A stretch of 64,000 nt of DNA, taken from the NCBI GenBank assembly GCA_043772905.1, contig JAYVFS010000103.1, positions 1 to 64,000 of the forward strand, in the 5' to 3' direction. The notes beneath the pieces are model-generated. The model searched no databases and had not been told where the DNA came from. It saw nothing but the letters and a program-made list of their open reading frames with translations. Of this stretch, positions 45,328-54,038 are shown piece by piece (position 1 is the stretch's first letter; each line of letters starts with the position of its first letter). The stretch comes from JAAFJT01 sp043772905 (GTDB lineage Bacteria > Bacteroidota > Bacteroidia > Chitinophagales > Saprospiraceae). Position numbers and translations under genes: made by a program.

Positions 45328-45753
45328 TCAAACATGATGAATCACTTTTTTGACGACACCCCAAATCTCAAAATTTGTCCCTTCTTCGATGATAATGGGC
45401 AGGTAATTGAGGTTTTCGGCAATTAAAAACAGCTTTTTCCCTTGTGGGCAATAACGTTTGACAACAAAATCTCCTTCGACAACCGCAACGACGATGTCGC
45501 GGTTTTTAGCTCTTAGCGAGCGGTCAACGATGAGGATGTTGCCCTCAAATATACCTGCCTCTTGCATCGAATCACCTTGCACACGGATGAAAAAGGTGGC
45601 AGACGGGTTTTGGATACAGAGTTCATTCAAGTCGAGTTTTTTGTCCATATAATCCGTTGCAGGAGAAGGAAATCCTGCTGAAACGGATTCAAAAAACGGT
45701 AATTCGACGAGTTGTGTAGGCATCATAGCTTCTAAAAACGGTTTCTGGCTCAT
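45328..45753 (-). CDS. umuD: UmuD-like S24 self-cleaving protein
   Basis: The protein has 141 residues, the size of UmuD. The self-cleavage site Ala26-Gly27 (SVSAGFPSPA), the nucleophile Ser62 (VQGDSM) and the general-base Lys99 (FVVKRY) are all present. UmuD' with UmuC forms translesion polymerase V after SOS induction. No umuC or DNA-polymerase gene follows; the next gene in the direction of transcription is DUF2911. It lacks an N-terminal helix-turn-helix, so it is not LexA. A decamer copy lies downstream at 45266. Confidence 0.87.
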   Translation of the reverse strand: MSQKPFLEAMMPTQLVELPFFESVSAGFPSPATDYMDKKLDLNELCIQNPSATFFIRVQGDSMQEAGIFEGNILIVDRSLRAKNRDIVVAVVEGDFVVKRYCPQGKKLFLIAENLNYLPIIIEEGTNFEIWGVVKKVIHHV

Positions 45754-45875
45754 AGCAGATGTTTTAATATGTCATTTAATTTTTTCCAATTAAAAGACAA
45801 AATAAAACATATTGTGTTATAAAAACAAATTTTTTAAATATTTTAAAATAATTTGCTTTACGTAGAACCTTGAAA

Positions 45876-46307
45876 TCATCGAATCAAATAAGCATTAGGA
45901 TTCACAATGGCCATCCAATGCTCTGGATTACTGAGGGGTACAAAACCAAATTTTGCATATAGCCCATGTGCATCTTGGGTTGCCAAAAGCCAGCGTTTTA
46001 GATTTTGTAAATCGGGTTGTTCGAGTATAAAAGCCATGAGTCGCTTCGACAAACCTTGACCACGATGGTTTTCTAATATAAAAACATCGGCGATATAGGC
46101 AAAAGTCGTTTTGTCGGTGATGACACGTGCAAAACCGATTTGCTGCTCGTTGTCGTAAATGCCAAAACATATTGAGTTTTCGATACGACGCAATACATTG
46201 TCCATCGAGCAACCTTTTGACCAATAAGTTTCTGTCAAAAAGGCATGGATTACTGAGGGGTCGAGTTTTGACTTGTCCGTTGAGAATGTGAAAGTCGCGT
46301 CTTCCAT
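45876..46307 (-). CDS. GNAT family N-acetyltransferase
   Basis: The product has 143 residues. The acetyl-CoA loop HRGQGLSKRL follows the strand YIADVFILEN (about 70-90), and the C-terminal motif HGLYAKFGFVPL (about 112-124) is typical of the family. The N-terminal ETYWSKGCSMDNVLRRIENS matches a common Bacteroidota GNAT subgroup. The acceptor is unknown. Decamer copies at 45929 and 46251 encode VPLS and DPSV. Confidence 0.88.
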   Translation of the reverse strand: MEDATFTFSTDKSKLDPSVIHAFLTETYWSKGCSMDNVLRRIENSICFGIYDNEQQIGFARVITDKTTFAYIADVFILENHRGQGLSKRLMAFILEQPDLQNLKRWLLATQDAHGLYAKFGFVPLSNPEHWMAIVNPNAYLIR

Positions 46308-46363
46308 AAGTTCTTAGAAAAAGTAAAAAAAGGTGTCAAAATTTAGTTACATAGTCGTTGAAA

Positions 46364-46398
46364 ATTCATCATTTATAATTCATCATTCATCATTTCCT
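46364..46398. repeat. heptamer tandem repeat at the end of the GH3-like gene
   Basis: Five units in register: ATTCATC, ATTTATA, ATTCATC, ATTCATC, ATTTCCT, touching the stop codon of the gene on the - strand. Confidence 0.7.
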
Positions 46399-47891
46399 CA
46401 GACGGTTATTGATTCTGAAATTTTCTTCAAAAGTTGTGCTTCATCGGTTTGAATAAAGCGACGTGTTTTGTATTGTGTACCAGCACGACCTGTTTCTATC
46501 ATCATTTTTTTGAAAGTGCCACGTCGCAATGAATTGATTGTCAATGTATTAAGGGCTTTGCCACGTATCAAGTCGTCGTAACACATGTTTTGTTTGCACA
46601 GCACTTCGTCGAGCCTTTGTGAAAACTTTTGGGCATCGCCACCATTTTCAAACTCAATAAACCACTCGTGGTAGGGCAGTCCATTTTCAGATATCAGAAC
46701 GGGTGTCAAGGCGAAATCCGTTACGGCACAGCCCGTTTCACGCACTACTTTTGTGACCGCCGTATCTACTTCTACTTGCGTAAAATGCTCGCCAAAGGCA
46801 TTGAGCGACTGTCCAACACGTCCCAAAATGCGTAATTTTGGTGGATTCAACTGCGTAAATTCGATGACATCGCCCATATTGTAGCCCCATAAACCGGCAC
46901 AGGTATGGATATGAATGAGGTAAGGCACACCTATTTCTACTTCATGTATCCAAAGCCGACGAGGATTCGGTTTTTCTATTTCGGAAACGGGAACGAACTC
47001 GTAGAACATACCTGAATTAGGCAACAGCACCATGGATGTATTCTGTACATCATTTTGAAAAGCAAAGTAGCCTTCCGATGCTGGGTACGCTTGCAAATAC
47101 GTAACATTTTGATTAACAATGCTTTGTACTAAGTCTTGATAGGGTTCGAAGCTCATGCCAGCCGTTGAAATGATGCGTAAATTTGGAAAAACACGGTTGA
47201 ACGGTTTGCCACTCAACTCCTCAACTTTGCGCAAATACAACAACAAAAGTGGTGGCATAGCGACGATGCCGCGAATGTCCTGTCCAATGGTTTCGCGTGC
47301 AGTGGCGGTTATTTTATCTTCATATTCAGGGATAAGGTCTGTTTTACGCGTCGGAAAACTCATCTGATTGACCCATTTAGGCTTTTCGGCGGTGAGGATA
47401 GACGAGAGCGCACCCGATTTTATGGTACCAAAAGGATGAAAAATTGGCGGGTCGGCAAATAGCACCCATTTGCCTTTGTGCACATCGTGTAAGCGGAGAC
47501 GGTAGGTGAAATTTGCCATATTTGTCAATGTCGCCTCGAATTGGGCATTGAGCATTTCGCGAGTGATAGGCAGATATTTTTTTCCAGAAGTCGTCCCGCT
47601 TGACGTTGCAAAATAGAGTGGGCGACCATGCCAAAGGACATTGCTCGCGCCATCAGCTATTTTTTGAATATAAGGTGCATGGTCGCTGTACGTACTGAGG
47701 GGTATCGCTTGGCGCAAATCCTGGGGCGTGGCTATATCTCTAAAATGATGTTTCAACCCAAATTCTGTATGTTTCGCCGAGCGCATAAGTTGTTGTAATA
47801 CTTGAAGTTGTACATTCGGCACATCTATTAGTTGTCGTTGAAAACGACGACTGAGCCGACGACTCCATAGGCGCATAATGGGAACTTTCAT
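46398..47891 (-). CDS. GH3 auxin-responsive-promoter-like acyl-adenylating enzyme
   Basis: The protein has 497 residues. The ATP-binding motif YFATSSGTTSGKKYLPIT near 92 and the later YLQAYPASEGYFAFQ and LWGYNMGDVIEF motifs define the GH3 family of acyl-adenylate/amido synthetases. Plant members couple amino acids to hormones; the bacterial substrate is unknown. A decamer copy at 47693 encodes IPLSTY. Confidence 0.88.
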   Translation of the reverse strand: MKVPIMRLWSRRLSRRFQRQLIDVPNVQLQVLQQLMRSAKHTEFGLKHHFRDIATPQDLRQAIPLSTYSDHAPYIQKIADGASNVLWHGRPLYFATSSGTTSGKKYLPITREMLNAQFEATLTNMANFTYRLRLHDVHKGKWVLFADPPIFHPFGTIKSGALSSILTAEKPKWVNQMSFPTRKTDLIPEYEDKITATARETIGQDIRGIVAMPPLLLLYLRKVEELSGKPFNRVFPNLRIISTAGMSFEPYQDLVQSIVNQNVTYLQAYPASEGYFAFQNDVQNTSMVLLPNSGMFYEFVPVSEIEKPNPRRLWIHEVEIGVPYLIHIHTCAGLWGYNMGDVIEFTQLNPPKLRILGRVGQSLNAFGEHFTQVEVDTAVTKVVRETGCAVTDFALTPVLISENGLPYHEWFIEFENGGDAQKFSQRLDEVLCKQNMCYDDLIRGKALNTLTINSLRRGTFKKMMIETGRAGTQYKTRRFIQTDEAQLLKKISESITV

Positions 47892-48101
47892 AGAATATTG
47901 TTTTCAAACTTTTAGTGAAGAAGTAAAAGCGACAGATGTATAGGGCTGTAAGATACGAAATTATGTAGGTTTCTTCATTTTTGCAGCGTAGTTACTGCAA
48001 AGAGAATCCTCGTTGCGAATAAGGTAATTAAAGCATTGTTTAATAGACATAGTAGAAAAACAATTAGCTTTGTCGGATTTTTAAATAAAAAACTAAAAAA
48101 A

Positions 48102-48569
48102 ATGGACAAACCATTATACACTTTTGAACCCTTCAAACACACGACAGATTGGGTTTTAGTAGGAACTTTTAGTGCCGTTATACTCATGTTATTGGCGGCT
48201 TATGCCGTCTCAAAATATAGCAAATTAGATGTCAATCGGCGCAATATCCTTATGATGTTGTGCTTTTTTATAGGCATTTTGGCTGCTGGAACGGCGGCGT
48301 TTCGCTTGATTTCTATGTGGAAATTGAAGCCCGTTCAGATTTATAGCGACCGTATTGAAACGCCTTATGGTACGGCACCCATCAATAATATTCGTGATTT
48401 TTATGTCAAAATTGAAAGACATTACAAAATGATTGACCCCTCGGCAGTCAAGGATTCTGCCCGTTATTTTTTCCTTTTGGAACGCAACGACAAGACCCAT
48501 GTTTTGAGCGAAGGCGACTATCAAATTGATTCCATTTTGGCAAAACTGAATGATGTGATGGGGTATTGA
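48102..48569 (+). CDS. small membrane protein of unknown function
   Basis: I start at the ATG at 48102 (155 residues); the longer frame from 48036 adds a region with no upstream support. Two membrane helices (about 20-38 and 52-71) are followed by a soluble domain with the PH-like pattern LKPVQIYSDRIETPYGTAPINNIRDFYV. No named family is recognised. It resembles small PH-like membrane proteins that are usually annotated as hypothetical. Confidence 0.6.
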   Translation: MDKPLYTFEPFKHTTDWVLVGTFSAVILMLLAAYAVSKYSKLDVNRRNILMMLCFFIGILAAGTAAFRLISMWKLKPVQIYSDRIETPYGTAPINNIRDFYVKIERHYKMIDPSAVKDSARYFFLLERNDKTHVLSEGDYQIDSILAKLNDVMGY

Positions 48570-48759
48570 CCTCCTTCCAAAGGAACCCTTCGGATGTTTG
48601 CCACGCTCAGCAAAGGTATTGATATTGGAAGGTTCGCCAGATTACGATATTTTTTTGAAAATGTGCCTGCGGGAAAACAATCCTGATACTTTGGATTTAG
48701 GGCTTTATGATAAAAATATTAAAACTGATTTTGAAAAAAATAAGATAGAATCCAAGTAA
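48565..48759 (+). pseudogene. possible gene remnant, C-terminal-like reading frame
   Basis: An open frame of about 64 codons without an ATG start reads KVLILEGSPDYDIFLKMCLR, then NNPDTLDLGLYDKNIKTDFE and ends in TAA at 48757. The composition looks coding, but I recognise no family. It could be the end of a decayed gene. The remaining gap to 49004 holds a hairpin at 48826-48855 and AT-rich sequence. Confidence 0.3.
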
Positions 48760-48825
48760 GTAACACAACTCAAATAAACAGGAAAATACTGTGGGGGTCT
48801 AAGTTGCTGATTTTCAACAAATAAC

Positions 48826-48855
48826 ACTTTACGAAGGCTTGAACCTTCGTAAAGT
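48826..48855. terminator. hairpin with 12-bp perfect stem
   Basis: ACTTTACGAAGG (48826-48837) pairs with CCTTCGTAAAGT (48844-48855) with a 6-nt loop. Only a short T tract follows, so it may be a weak terminator for the upstream transcript. Confidence 0.6.
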
Positions 48856-49004
48856 TTGTCCCGATTATTTCAACTTAACTACTTATACTTATTTTGGTTG
48901 TTTTTTAGAAAAAGATATAATATTCAACCGATAATTTGACTTCAAATAAAGCGGTCAACACATCAAGTGTAGTCATTTTCTTAATTTTATAAAATATTTC
49001 TATC

Positions 49005-49484
49005 ATGTCAAAAACAATTTTATTTCTCGCTTTTTCCTTTGTGCTTTGCTTATCAGCATGCACGGAAACGCCTAAAAAAGAGGCTGTACAAACAGCGAAA
49101 ACAGAAACAGCTCCCGTCGTTGAGCCTCCTATAGTGGGCGGTGATTCAGATGAACACGGCTGCAAAGCTTCTGCTGGTTATACGTGGTCAGTCGTCAAAA
49201 ACGAGTGTATTCGAATCTTTGAAGCGGGCATTCGCCTCGATGCAAAAGCGGCTGATTTGGATAAAACGACCTCCGCTTTCATCGTTTTTAAATCAGAAAC
49301 CGACGAGGCACAAGCAGAACTTTATTTACCCAGTGAAAAAAAGTCTGTTTTGTTAGCCAAAGACAAAAGTAACGGGGCAGGTAAATGGACGAATGAGACT
49401 TATGTTTTGACGCAATGGAAAGGCATGTACACCTTAGAAGACAGCCATAAAAAGGTGCTTTATGATGGGATGGTGGCTAAATAA
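49005..49484 (+). CDS. small lipoprotein of unknown function
   Basis: The protein has 159 residues. The signal ends in a lipobox LSAC with the modified Cys at 19. After a linker comes GGDSDEHGCKASAGYTWSVVKNECIRIFEAG, a two-cysteine module found in many small Bacteroidota lipoproteins, and a beta-rich C-terminus (AELYLPSEKKSVLLAKD). It is likely membrane-anchored in the periplasm. No role is known. Confidence 0.75.
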   Translation: MSKTILFLAFSFVLCLSACTETPKKEAVQTAKTETAPVVEPPIVGGDSDEHGCKASAGYTWSVVKNECIRIFEAGIRLDAKAADLDKTTSAFIVFKSETDEAQAELYLPSEKKSVLLAKDKSNGAGKWTNETYVLTQWKGMYTLEDSHKKVLYDGMVAK

Positions 49485-49560
49485 AAACAAGTAAAACGAG
49501 CAAAAAAACTTGTATCAATTTTGAGACAACTAATTGATTCTCATTAGAATAGGTGAAAGA

Positions 49561-49595
49561 TACGTATTGGATACTTTTAAAGTATCCGATACGTA
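49561..49595. terminator. near-perfect 35-bp palindrome between convergent genes
   Basis: 17-bp arms (49561-49577 and 49579-49595) pair with one G:U-compatible difference around a single central T. It lies between the convergent lipoprotein and DUF6311-like genes. It has no T tract, so it might also be a protein-binding site. Confidence 0.55.
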
Positions 49596-49610
49596 AATGC
49601 CCACCTTCCC

Positions 49611-49680
49611 ACTTTTCACTTATAACTTTTCACTTATAACTTTTCACTTATAACTTTTCACTTATAACTTTTCATTTCCC
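49611..49680. repeat. 14-bp (2 x 7) tandem repeat running into the DUF6311-like gene end
   Basis: ACTTTTC and ACTTATA alternate for four and a half rounds, then degenerate. The stop codon and the last codons of the gene on the - strand lie inside the array. Confidence 0.75.
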
Positions 49681-51853
49681 CCGAATAACAATCATCAAAA
49701 GTGTCAAAATAAGCCGTTTTCAACACCTTAAAATTGCTGTCCACGACCACAAAATTGAAGCCACGTTGACTCATGCTGTGGTCAATTTTATTGAAAATAA
49801 TTTTACCAAAATTACCAGCCGTTCCACCCGCAGAATGTAATTCAAAGCTGTTTTGGGGGATAAAACCATTGATATTGTCCCCTTTTTTGAATTTTTGGAT
49901 AATAGCAACGGAGTCGGGCGTTATTTTTTCAAAGACAAATTTGCCCTTATGAATCACACCAACCAGACCGCTGCGTAAAGTCAATTTCGATATATCACAG
50001 CCCATTTTTTGGAGTTGCGTTTTGGCTTCTTCGCACAATTTCCAAGCAGCATCGTCTCTCACAACGGCTAAAATCGTCTCTTTATCATTCGCTGCAAGGA
50101 ACTCTGCCAACCCCTCAGTATTCATACTGGGAACGGTACAATTGGGCAATTCGGAAAGAAATTTTATCGTTTTTTCAAACTTTAAAGGCACACCAACGAT
50201 ATAATCTTCATACATAAATGCTTTGACCTGAGCACTTTCTACGATTTTTTTTAATTTCCTAACCGAGTGTTGTGTGGCTATAAATATTGAATTTTGTTCA
50301 TCGCCCAATTCGCCTTTATCCAATGCCGCAAATGTCTTTTTTTCATACAGTTCATGCGCTTGCCAATCGGGACGTGCCAAATAACCCGTCGTTATGCTTT
50401 GATGATTCAACGCAGCGATGCGGGCAAAATGAATATAATCCTCATACGTTTTGTAATGCAACGTGAAAGGCGGCAACATGACCACACGTTCAGCTTCACT
50501 TGTGATGTGTTGCCATGTTTTTGAAGTCATAACGGACGGCTCGTAGCCGTCAAAATCGTAATATTTTTGTTCGCGTGTTACCATAGGGGCAACGTCTATG
50601 ATTTGAATAAAAACAAGTATGGATAATAGGCTGATTAACCATGTCTTAGGCAATTTTAACTTTAAAAAACCTACGAAAAAAAATGCCATTAAGAGATAAT
50701 GTAAAGTCCAAATAAAGCGACCTGACGACCGAAAGGCTTGTGATAGGAAGTTGAAATAAGTGTTTTCCAACATAAAATTGGCTTCAAAAATCGCCTTGTT
50801 GCCAAACGTAAATAGGTGGCTAAAAGCAAACAAAGCGAACAAAACAGCGACAAAACCAAGCGGAGAGAACGATTTTTCGAAATTTTTTCTGTTTTTTATA
50901 GTCAATACATTAGCAATAAGAACAATGAAACCGATGAGCAGTACGCCGCCGCCAAGATAACCTTGTCCTTCGTATTGACCTGCATTGATAGGTAAGGTTG
51001 GCATCAAAAATTGCTCACCTTGTCCATTAAAAAAGGTGTTGAGGTTGGCTGAAAATTTGCCAAAACCAATTTGTGCCATTGTTGTGGTGGACGTATTGAA
51101 ATTGCCGACGATATACCATAACACCATCGCCAAAGCTAAGCCAGCGAGACTCATTAATCCCTTCAAAACCCATGAAAAACGCCCTATTTTTTCCGATTTC
51201 CAATACGTGGCAAACGCCAAACCGAAAATCATGAGCAGCAAATATTGATGAATGAGTGCCGTTGTCGCTATGATTTTTAAAAAACTAAAAAACTTCTGCT
51301 TTGCCGTATTGGGTTCAAAATAGATGCAGAATGACCACAAAATGAGCCACTGTGCGCATAAATTCATGTGACCAGTACGGGTCAAAAGGGCAGGAGAGAG
51401 GATGAAAAAAGTGGACCCTAAAACCAATTCAAGGGACGTTAAATTTAACTTATAAAGATTGGACAGACCCCTCAGTAAACGCACCGAAAAAACGGCTTGT
51501 AAGATGTAACAAGCCAAAAACCAAAAGCCAAAGTATTGAAAATCAATAGGTAATAAAGGCGATAGAATTTTAAAAGGAATTGCCAACAACGGAATTGCTC
51601 CTGTTAGACCAATACCCGTAACGGTCGGATAATCATAACCTTTGAGCGTACCAATCACAGGGAAATGCCAAGGCGTATTGCGATAAAATTGCCAAGAAAC
51701 ATACTCCGTCGGACAATCTGCATAACTCATCAACCAATCGTAGTGCGTTGGATTGAGCACGTGCGGCGTGAATTTCAAGAGAAAAACAGCGACTGCAATA
51801 GCGATTGCTACGGCGTAAATGCCCCCCTCAGTATTTGTCTTTAAAAAACGCAT
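49658..51853 (-). CDS. DUF6311-like membrane protein with ILEI-like C-terminal domain
   Basis: The protein has 731 residues. Roughly residues 12-430 hold about ten membrane helices with glycosyltransferase-C-like traits (NPTHYDWLMSYADCPTEY, SPALLTRTGHMNLCAQWLIL), matching the DUF6311 pattern. The soluble part from 430 on includes, near 660-715, FELHSAGGTAGNFGKIIFN and RGFNFVVVDSNFKVLKTAYF, an ILEI/FAM3-like beta-sandwich that I see as glycan-associated. It probably transfers or handles a lipid-linked sugar at the inner membrane. Decamer copies lie at 50111, 51468 and 51824. Confidence 0.75.
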   Translation of the reverse strand: MRFLKTNTEGGIYAVAIAIAVAVFLLKFTPHVLNPTHYDWLMSYADCPTEYVSWQFYRNTPWHFPVIGTLKGYDYPTVTGIGLTGAIPLLAIPFKILSPLLPIDFQYFGFWFLACYILQAVFSVRLLRGLSNLYKLNLTSLELVLGSTFFILSPALLTRTGHMNLCAQWLILWSFCIYFEPNTAKQKFFSFLKIIATTALIHQYLLLMIFGLAFATYWKSEKIGRFSWVLKGLMSLAGLALAMVLWYIVGNFNTSTTTMAQIGFGKFSANLNTFFNGQGEQFLMPTLPINAGQYEGQGYLGGGVLLIGFIVLIANVLTIKNRKNFEKSFSPLGFVAVLFALFAFSHLFTFGNKAIFEANFMLENTYFNFLSQAFRSSGRFIWTLHYLLMAFFFVGFLKLKLPKTWLISLLSILVFIQIIDVAPMVTREQKYYDFDGYEPSVMTSKTWQHITSEAERVVMLPPFTLHYKTYEDYIHFARIAALNHQSITTGYLARPDWQAHELYEKKTFAALDKGELGDEQNSIFIATQHSVRKLKKIVESAQVKAFMYEDYIVGVPLKFEKTIKFLSELPNCTVPSMNTEGLAEFLAANDKETILAVVRDDAAWKLCEEAKTQLQKMGCDISKLTLRSGLVGVIHKGKFVFEKITPDSVAIIQKFKKGDNINGFIPQNSFELHSAGGTAGNFGKIIFNKIDHSMSQRGFNFVVVDSNFKVLKTAYFDTFDDCYSGEMKSYK

Positions 51854-52086
51854 TTTTCAAATTTTCACTTTTACGCCCATTATTCAATCGTCACATTCCC
51901 CATGGACTATAGATGTTTTTTTTTCATTTTGTACTTTTTTAATTGGGCGTAAATGTATAAAAACAGATGTCAAAAACCCATACAAGTTCAGTCAATCTCT
52001 GAATCGGTTATTTTTATAAAATAGCAAGGAGACCTACGAACGTGACATTTTTTGAGAAAAAACTGTCCTTTTTGAGTGAAAACGGT

Positions 52087-52094
52087 TATTTTTG
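52087..52094 (+). promoter_or_regulatory. candidate -7 box TATTTTTG
   Basis: TATTTTTG fits the Bacteroidota -7 consensus 33 bp before the DUF6934 start. No -33 box is at the standard distance. Confidence 0.35.
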
Positions 52095-52127
52095 TAAATC
52101 TAAAACAACCAATTTAAACGAGCATCT

Positions 52128-52577
52128 ATGAGATTGGAGAAATATGAATTAACAGAAGATCCAAACAAAACAGCTTTTGAGTTCACAAGTGAAGGACCTA
52201 AAGGTAGGATTTTGAAAGGCGTTTTTTATTCAAAATTAAAGCTAAAAGGCGTTGAAAATCTCTATAATCTTGCTTTTGGCGACAAAGACTTAGAATCTGG
52301 AGAAATTGATGACCATGTAATTACAGATAATGAAGACCGTGAAAAAGTTATAGCAACGGTCGCAAATACGGTCATTATTTTTACCAATCACTATCCAAAA
52401 GCGCAAATTTATTTTGAAGGAAGTAATAATGCACGAACACGTTTGTATCGAATGGCTATCAGTAAATATTTCGATGAATTATCTGAAACATTTGTTATCA
52501 AAGGATTTATCGCTAAAAAGTGGTCGGCATTTGAGAAAAATGTTAATTATGAAGCCTTTTTAATCACTCGTAAATAA
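52128..52577 (+). CDS. DUF6934 family protein, first gene of a pair
   Basis: The product has 149 residues. The pattern LEKYELTEDPNKTAFEFTSE, GPKGRILKGVFYS, NLYNLAFGDKDLESGEIDD and ARTRLYRMAISKYF is characteristic of DUF6934, a Bacteroidota family of unknown function. The downstream small gene begins 8 bp after its stop, so both are translated from one mRNA. A toxin-antitoxin or regulatory role is often suspected for such pairs, but nothing here shows it. Confidence 0.75.
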   Translation: MRLEKYELTEDPNKTAFEFTSEGPKGRILKGVFYSKLKLKGVENLYNLAFGDKDLESGEIDDHVITDNEDREKVIATVANTVIIFTNHYPKAQIYFEGSNNARTRLYRMAISKYFDELSETFVIKGFIAKKWSAFEKNVNYEAFLITRK

Positions 52578-52585
52578 ACTAAGTT

Positions 52586-52903
52586 ATGAATAAAACATCT
52601 CTTCTTGATTATAATACAACCGCTACGGTTGATCCAAACATGAAAGTACCGCTTAATCCTGCACCTGAAAAAATGGCAAGGGCGATTGCTTTTCTTGAAG
52701 AACACGGCTTGCCACCAGAAATTGAAAAAAAGCAAAAAAGCAAAAAAGTCAATCGTTCAGCTTTGCAAAACGAGTTACTCAATATTTATACTTTTGAACC
52801 AACAGAAGAAGAAATGCTGCAATTGAAAGCATTTTTAGCACAATTGTTTGCGGATAAAATAAAGGAATCAAAAGCCTATCAAGAAGCCGCAATGACCGCC
52901 TGA
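52586..52903 (+). CDS. hypothetical partner of the DUF6934 protein
   Basis: The product has 105 residues, with no signal or membrane segment. It is charged, with a basic stretch EKKQKSKKVNRSALQNELL near 46 and a helical C-terminus (TEEEMLQLKAFLAQLFADKI). I recognise no named domain. It likely acts together with the DUF6934 protein. Confidence 0.6.
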   Translation: MNKTSLLDYNTTATVDPNMKVPLNPAPEKMARAIAFLEEHGLPPEIEKKQKSKKVNRSALQNELLNIYTFEPTEEEMLQLKAFLAQLFADKIKESKAYQEAAMTA

Positions 52904-52970
52904 AAACTTAGAGTAAAAGATAGCTTTTTCATATCGTTTTTTCAAATAGACCCATTTTACTGAGGGGGGC

Positions 52971-53318
52971 TTATGCCTTTTCACTTTCCAAAGCATCCCA
53001 ATATTCAACAGCACGGCGTGTGTGAGGAATACAAATCGAACCACCGACCAAATTGGCAATAGAAAAAACCTCAAAAATTTCGGCTTCTGAAACGCCCAAT
53101 TCGTGGCATGTACCGATGTGGTATTTGATGCAATCGTCGCACCGCAAAACCATAGAAGCGACAAGACCCAACAATTCTTTTGTTTTTACATCAAGCGCAC
53201 CTTCTTGATATGTTTGATTGTCAAGTGACCAAAAGCGTTTGAGGACTTTGTTGTCCACGCTCAAAATGCGGTCATTCATTTTCTTGCGGTAGTCGTTAAA
53301 CTCTGTAACTGTTGACAT
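52971..53318 (-). CDS. carboxymuconolactone decarboxylase / AhpD-like protein
   Basis: I use the ATG at 53318 (115 residues), which matches the usual N-terminus of this family; the longer frame to 53381 adds an unlikely extension. The AhpD-like core has the redox CxxC in MVLRCDDCIKYHIGTCHELG (about 64-83), followed by VSEAEIFEVFSIANLVGGS. Members reduce peroxiredoxins or act as CMD-type oxidoreductases. No ahpC is adjacent. A decamer copy at 52958 lies just after the stop. Confidence 0.85.
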   Translation of the reverse strand: MSTVTEFNDYRKKMNDRILSVDNKVLKRFWSLDNQTYQEGALDVKTKELLGLVASMVLRCDDCIKYHIGTCHELGVSEAEIFEVFSIANLVGGSICIPHTRRAVEYWDALESEKA

Positions 53319-53488
53319 GTTTTTTATGATTTTATGATTAGAGATTTTAAAATTTTTAAGCACAAAGAAGCATCTGATCAAGAGTAGTTAAGTTCGGGGG
53401 ATTTTGAAAATTCCCCGAACTTGTGATTTCTACCCCCTCAGTATGGTCGAGAAATTTTACAATCTTTGTACATGAAATTACAATTTGA

Positions 53489-53953
53489 TTATGCTTTGCC
53501 GCGATTCCGTAACCGCCAAACGGACACCAAAAGTCGTCCCGCCAAAATGACCGCTGAGATAATGGCTGCAACGACAAAAAACAAAAATTCGCTTTTTATG
53601 TAATTGAGCAAAGACTCACGTTTGGCGGCATTACCTACACTTTCTAACAAAATATCAGGGTCGCCGCCATCAATCCAAACATTAAAACTTTGGATTTGCG
53701 TCATTAAAGTCGCAACAATGGCTATTGTAACAAGAACAAAACCGATTTTTGCATACTGCCAAGTGGCAAGGAAAGTGTATTTTAGGAAAAACGTATAACG
53801 TGCAAAGGTGACGAACAGAACGATAGTGGCAATATTGACCCCATTGAACTTGTATGCAGGGAAATTTGTCCAAATCGGATACATCACAACCGTGACGATG
53901 ACCACCGTAACGACCCACCAAATAGATTCGAGTAAAATTTTATTGCTTGTCAT
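53489..53953 (-). CDS. hypothetical four-helix membrane protein
   Basis: The product has 154 residues with four likely membrane helices (about 10-28, 40-58, 66-86 and 120-143). A short periplasmic or cytoplasmic segment (VWIDGGDPDILLESVGNAAKR) lies between helices 3 and 4. No family is recognised. Decamer copies flank it at 53434 and 53986. Confidence 0.65.
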   Translation of the reverse strand: MTSNKILLESIWWVVTVVIVTVVMYPIWTNFPAYKFNGVNIATIVLFVTFARYTFFLKYTFLATWQYAKIGFVLVTIAIVATLMTQIQSFNVWIDGGDPDILLESVGNAAKRESLLNYIKSEFLFFVVAAIISAVILAGRLLVSVWRLRNRGKA

Positions 53954-54010
53954 TAATGTCTGAATGAGTGATTTTTATGATTAAATACTGAGGGGGCGCA
54001 AATGTAGCTA

Positions 54011-54038
54011 AATTCCTAATTCCTAATTCCTAATTCAT
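54011..54038. repeat. heptamer tandem repeat at the end of the TMTC-like gene
   Basis: AATTCCT three times, then AATTCAT, ending at the stop codon of the gene on the - strand. Confidence 0.7.
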
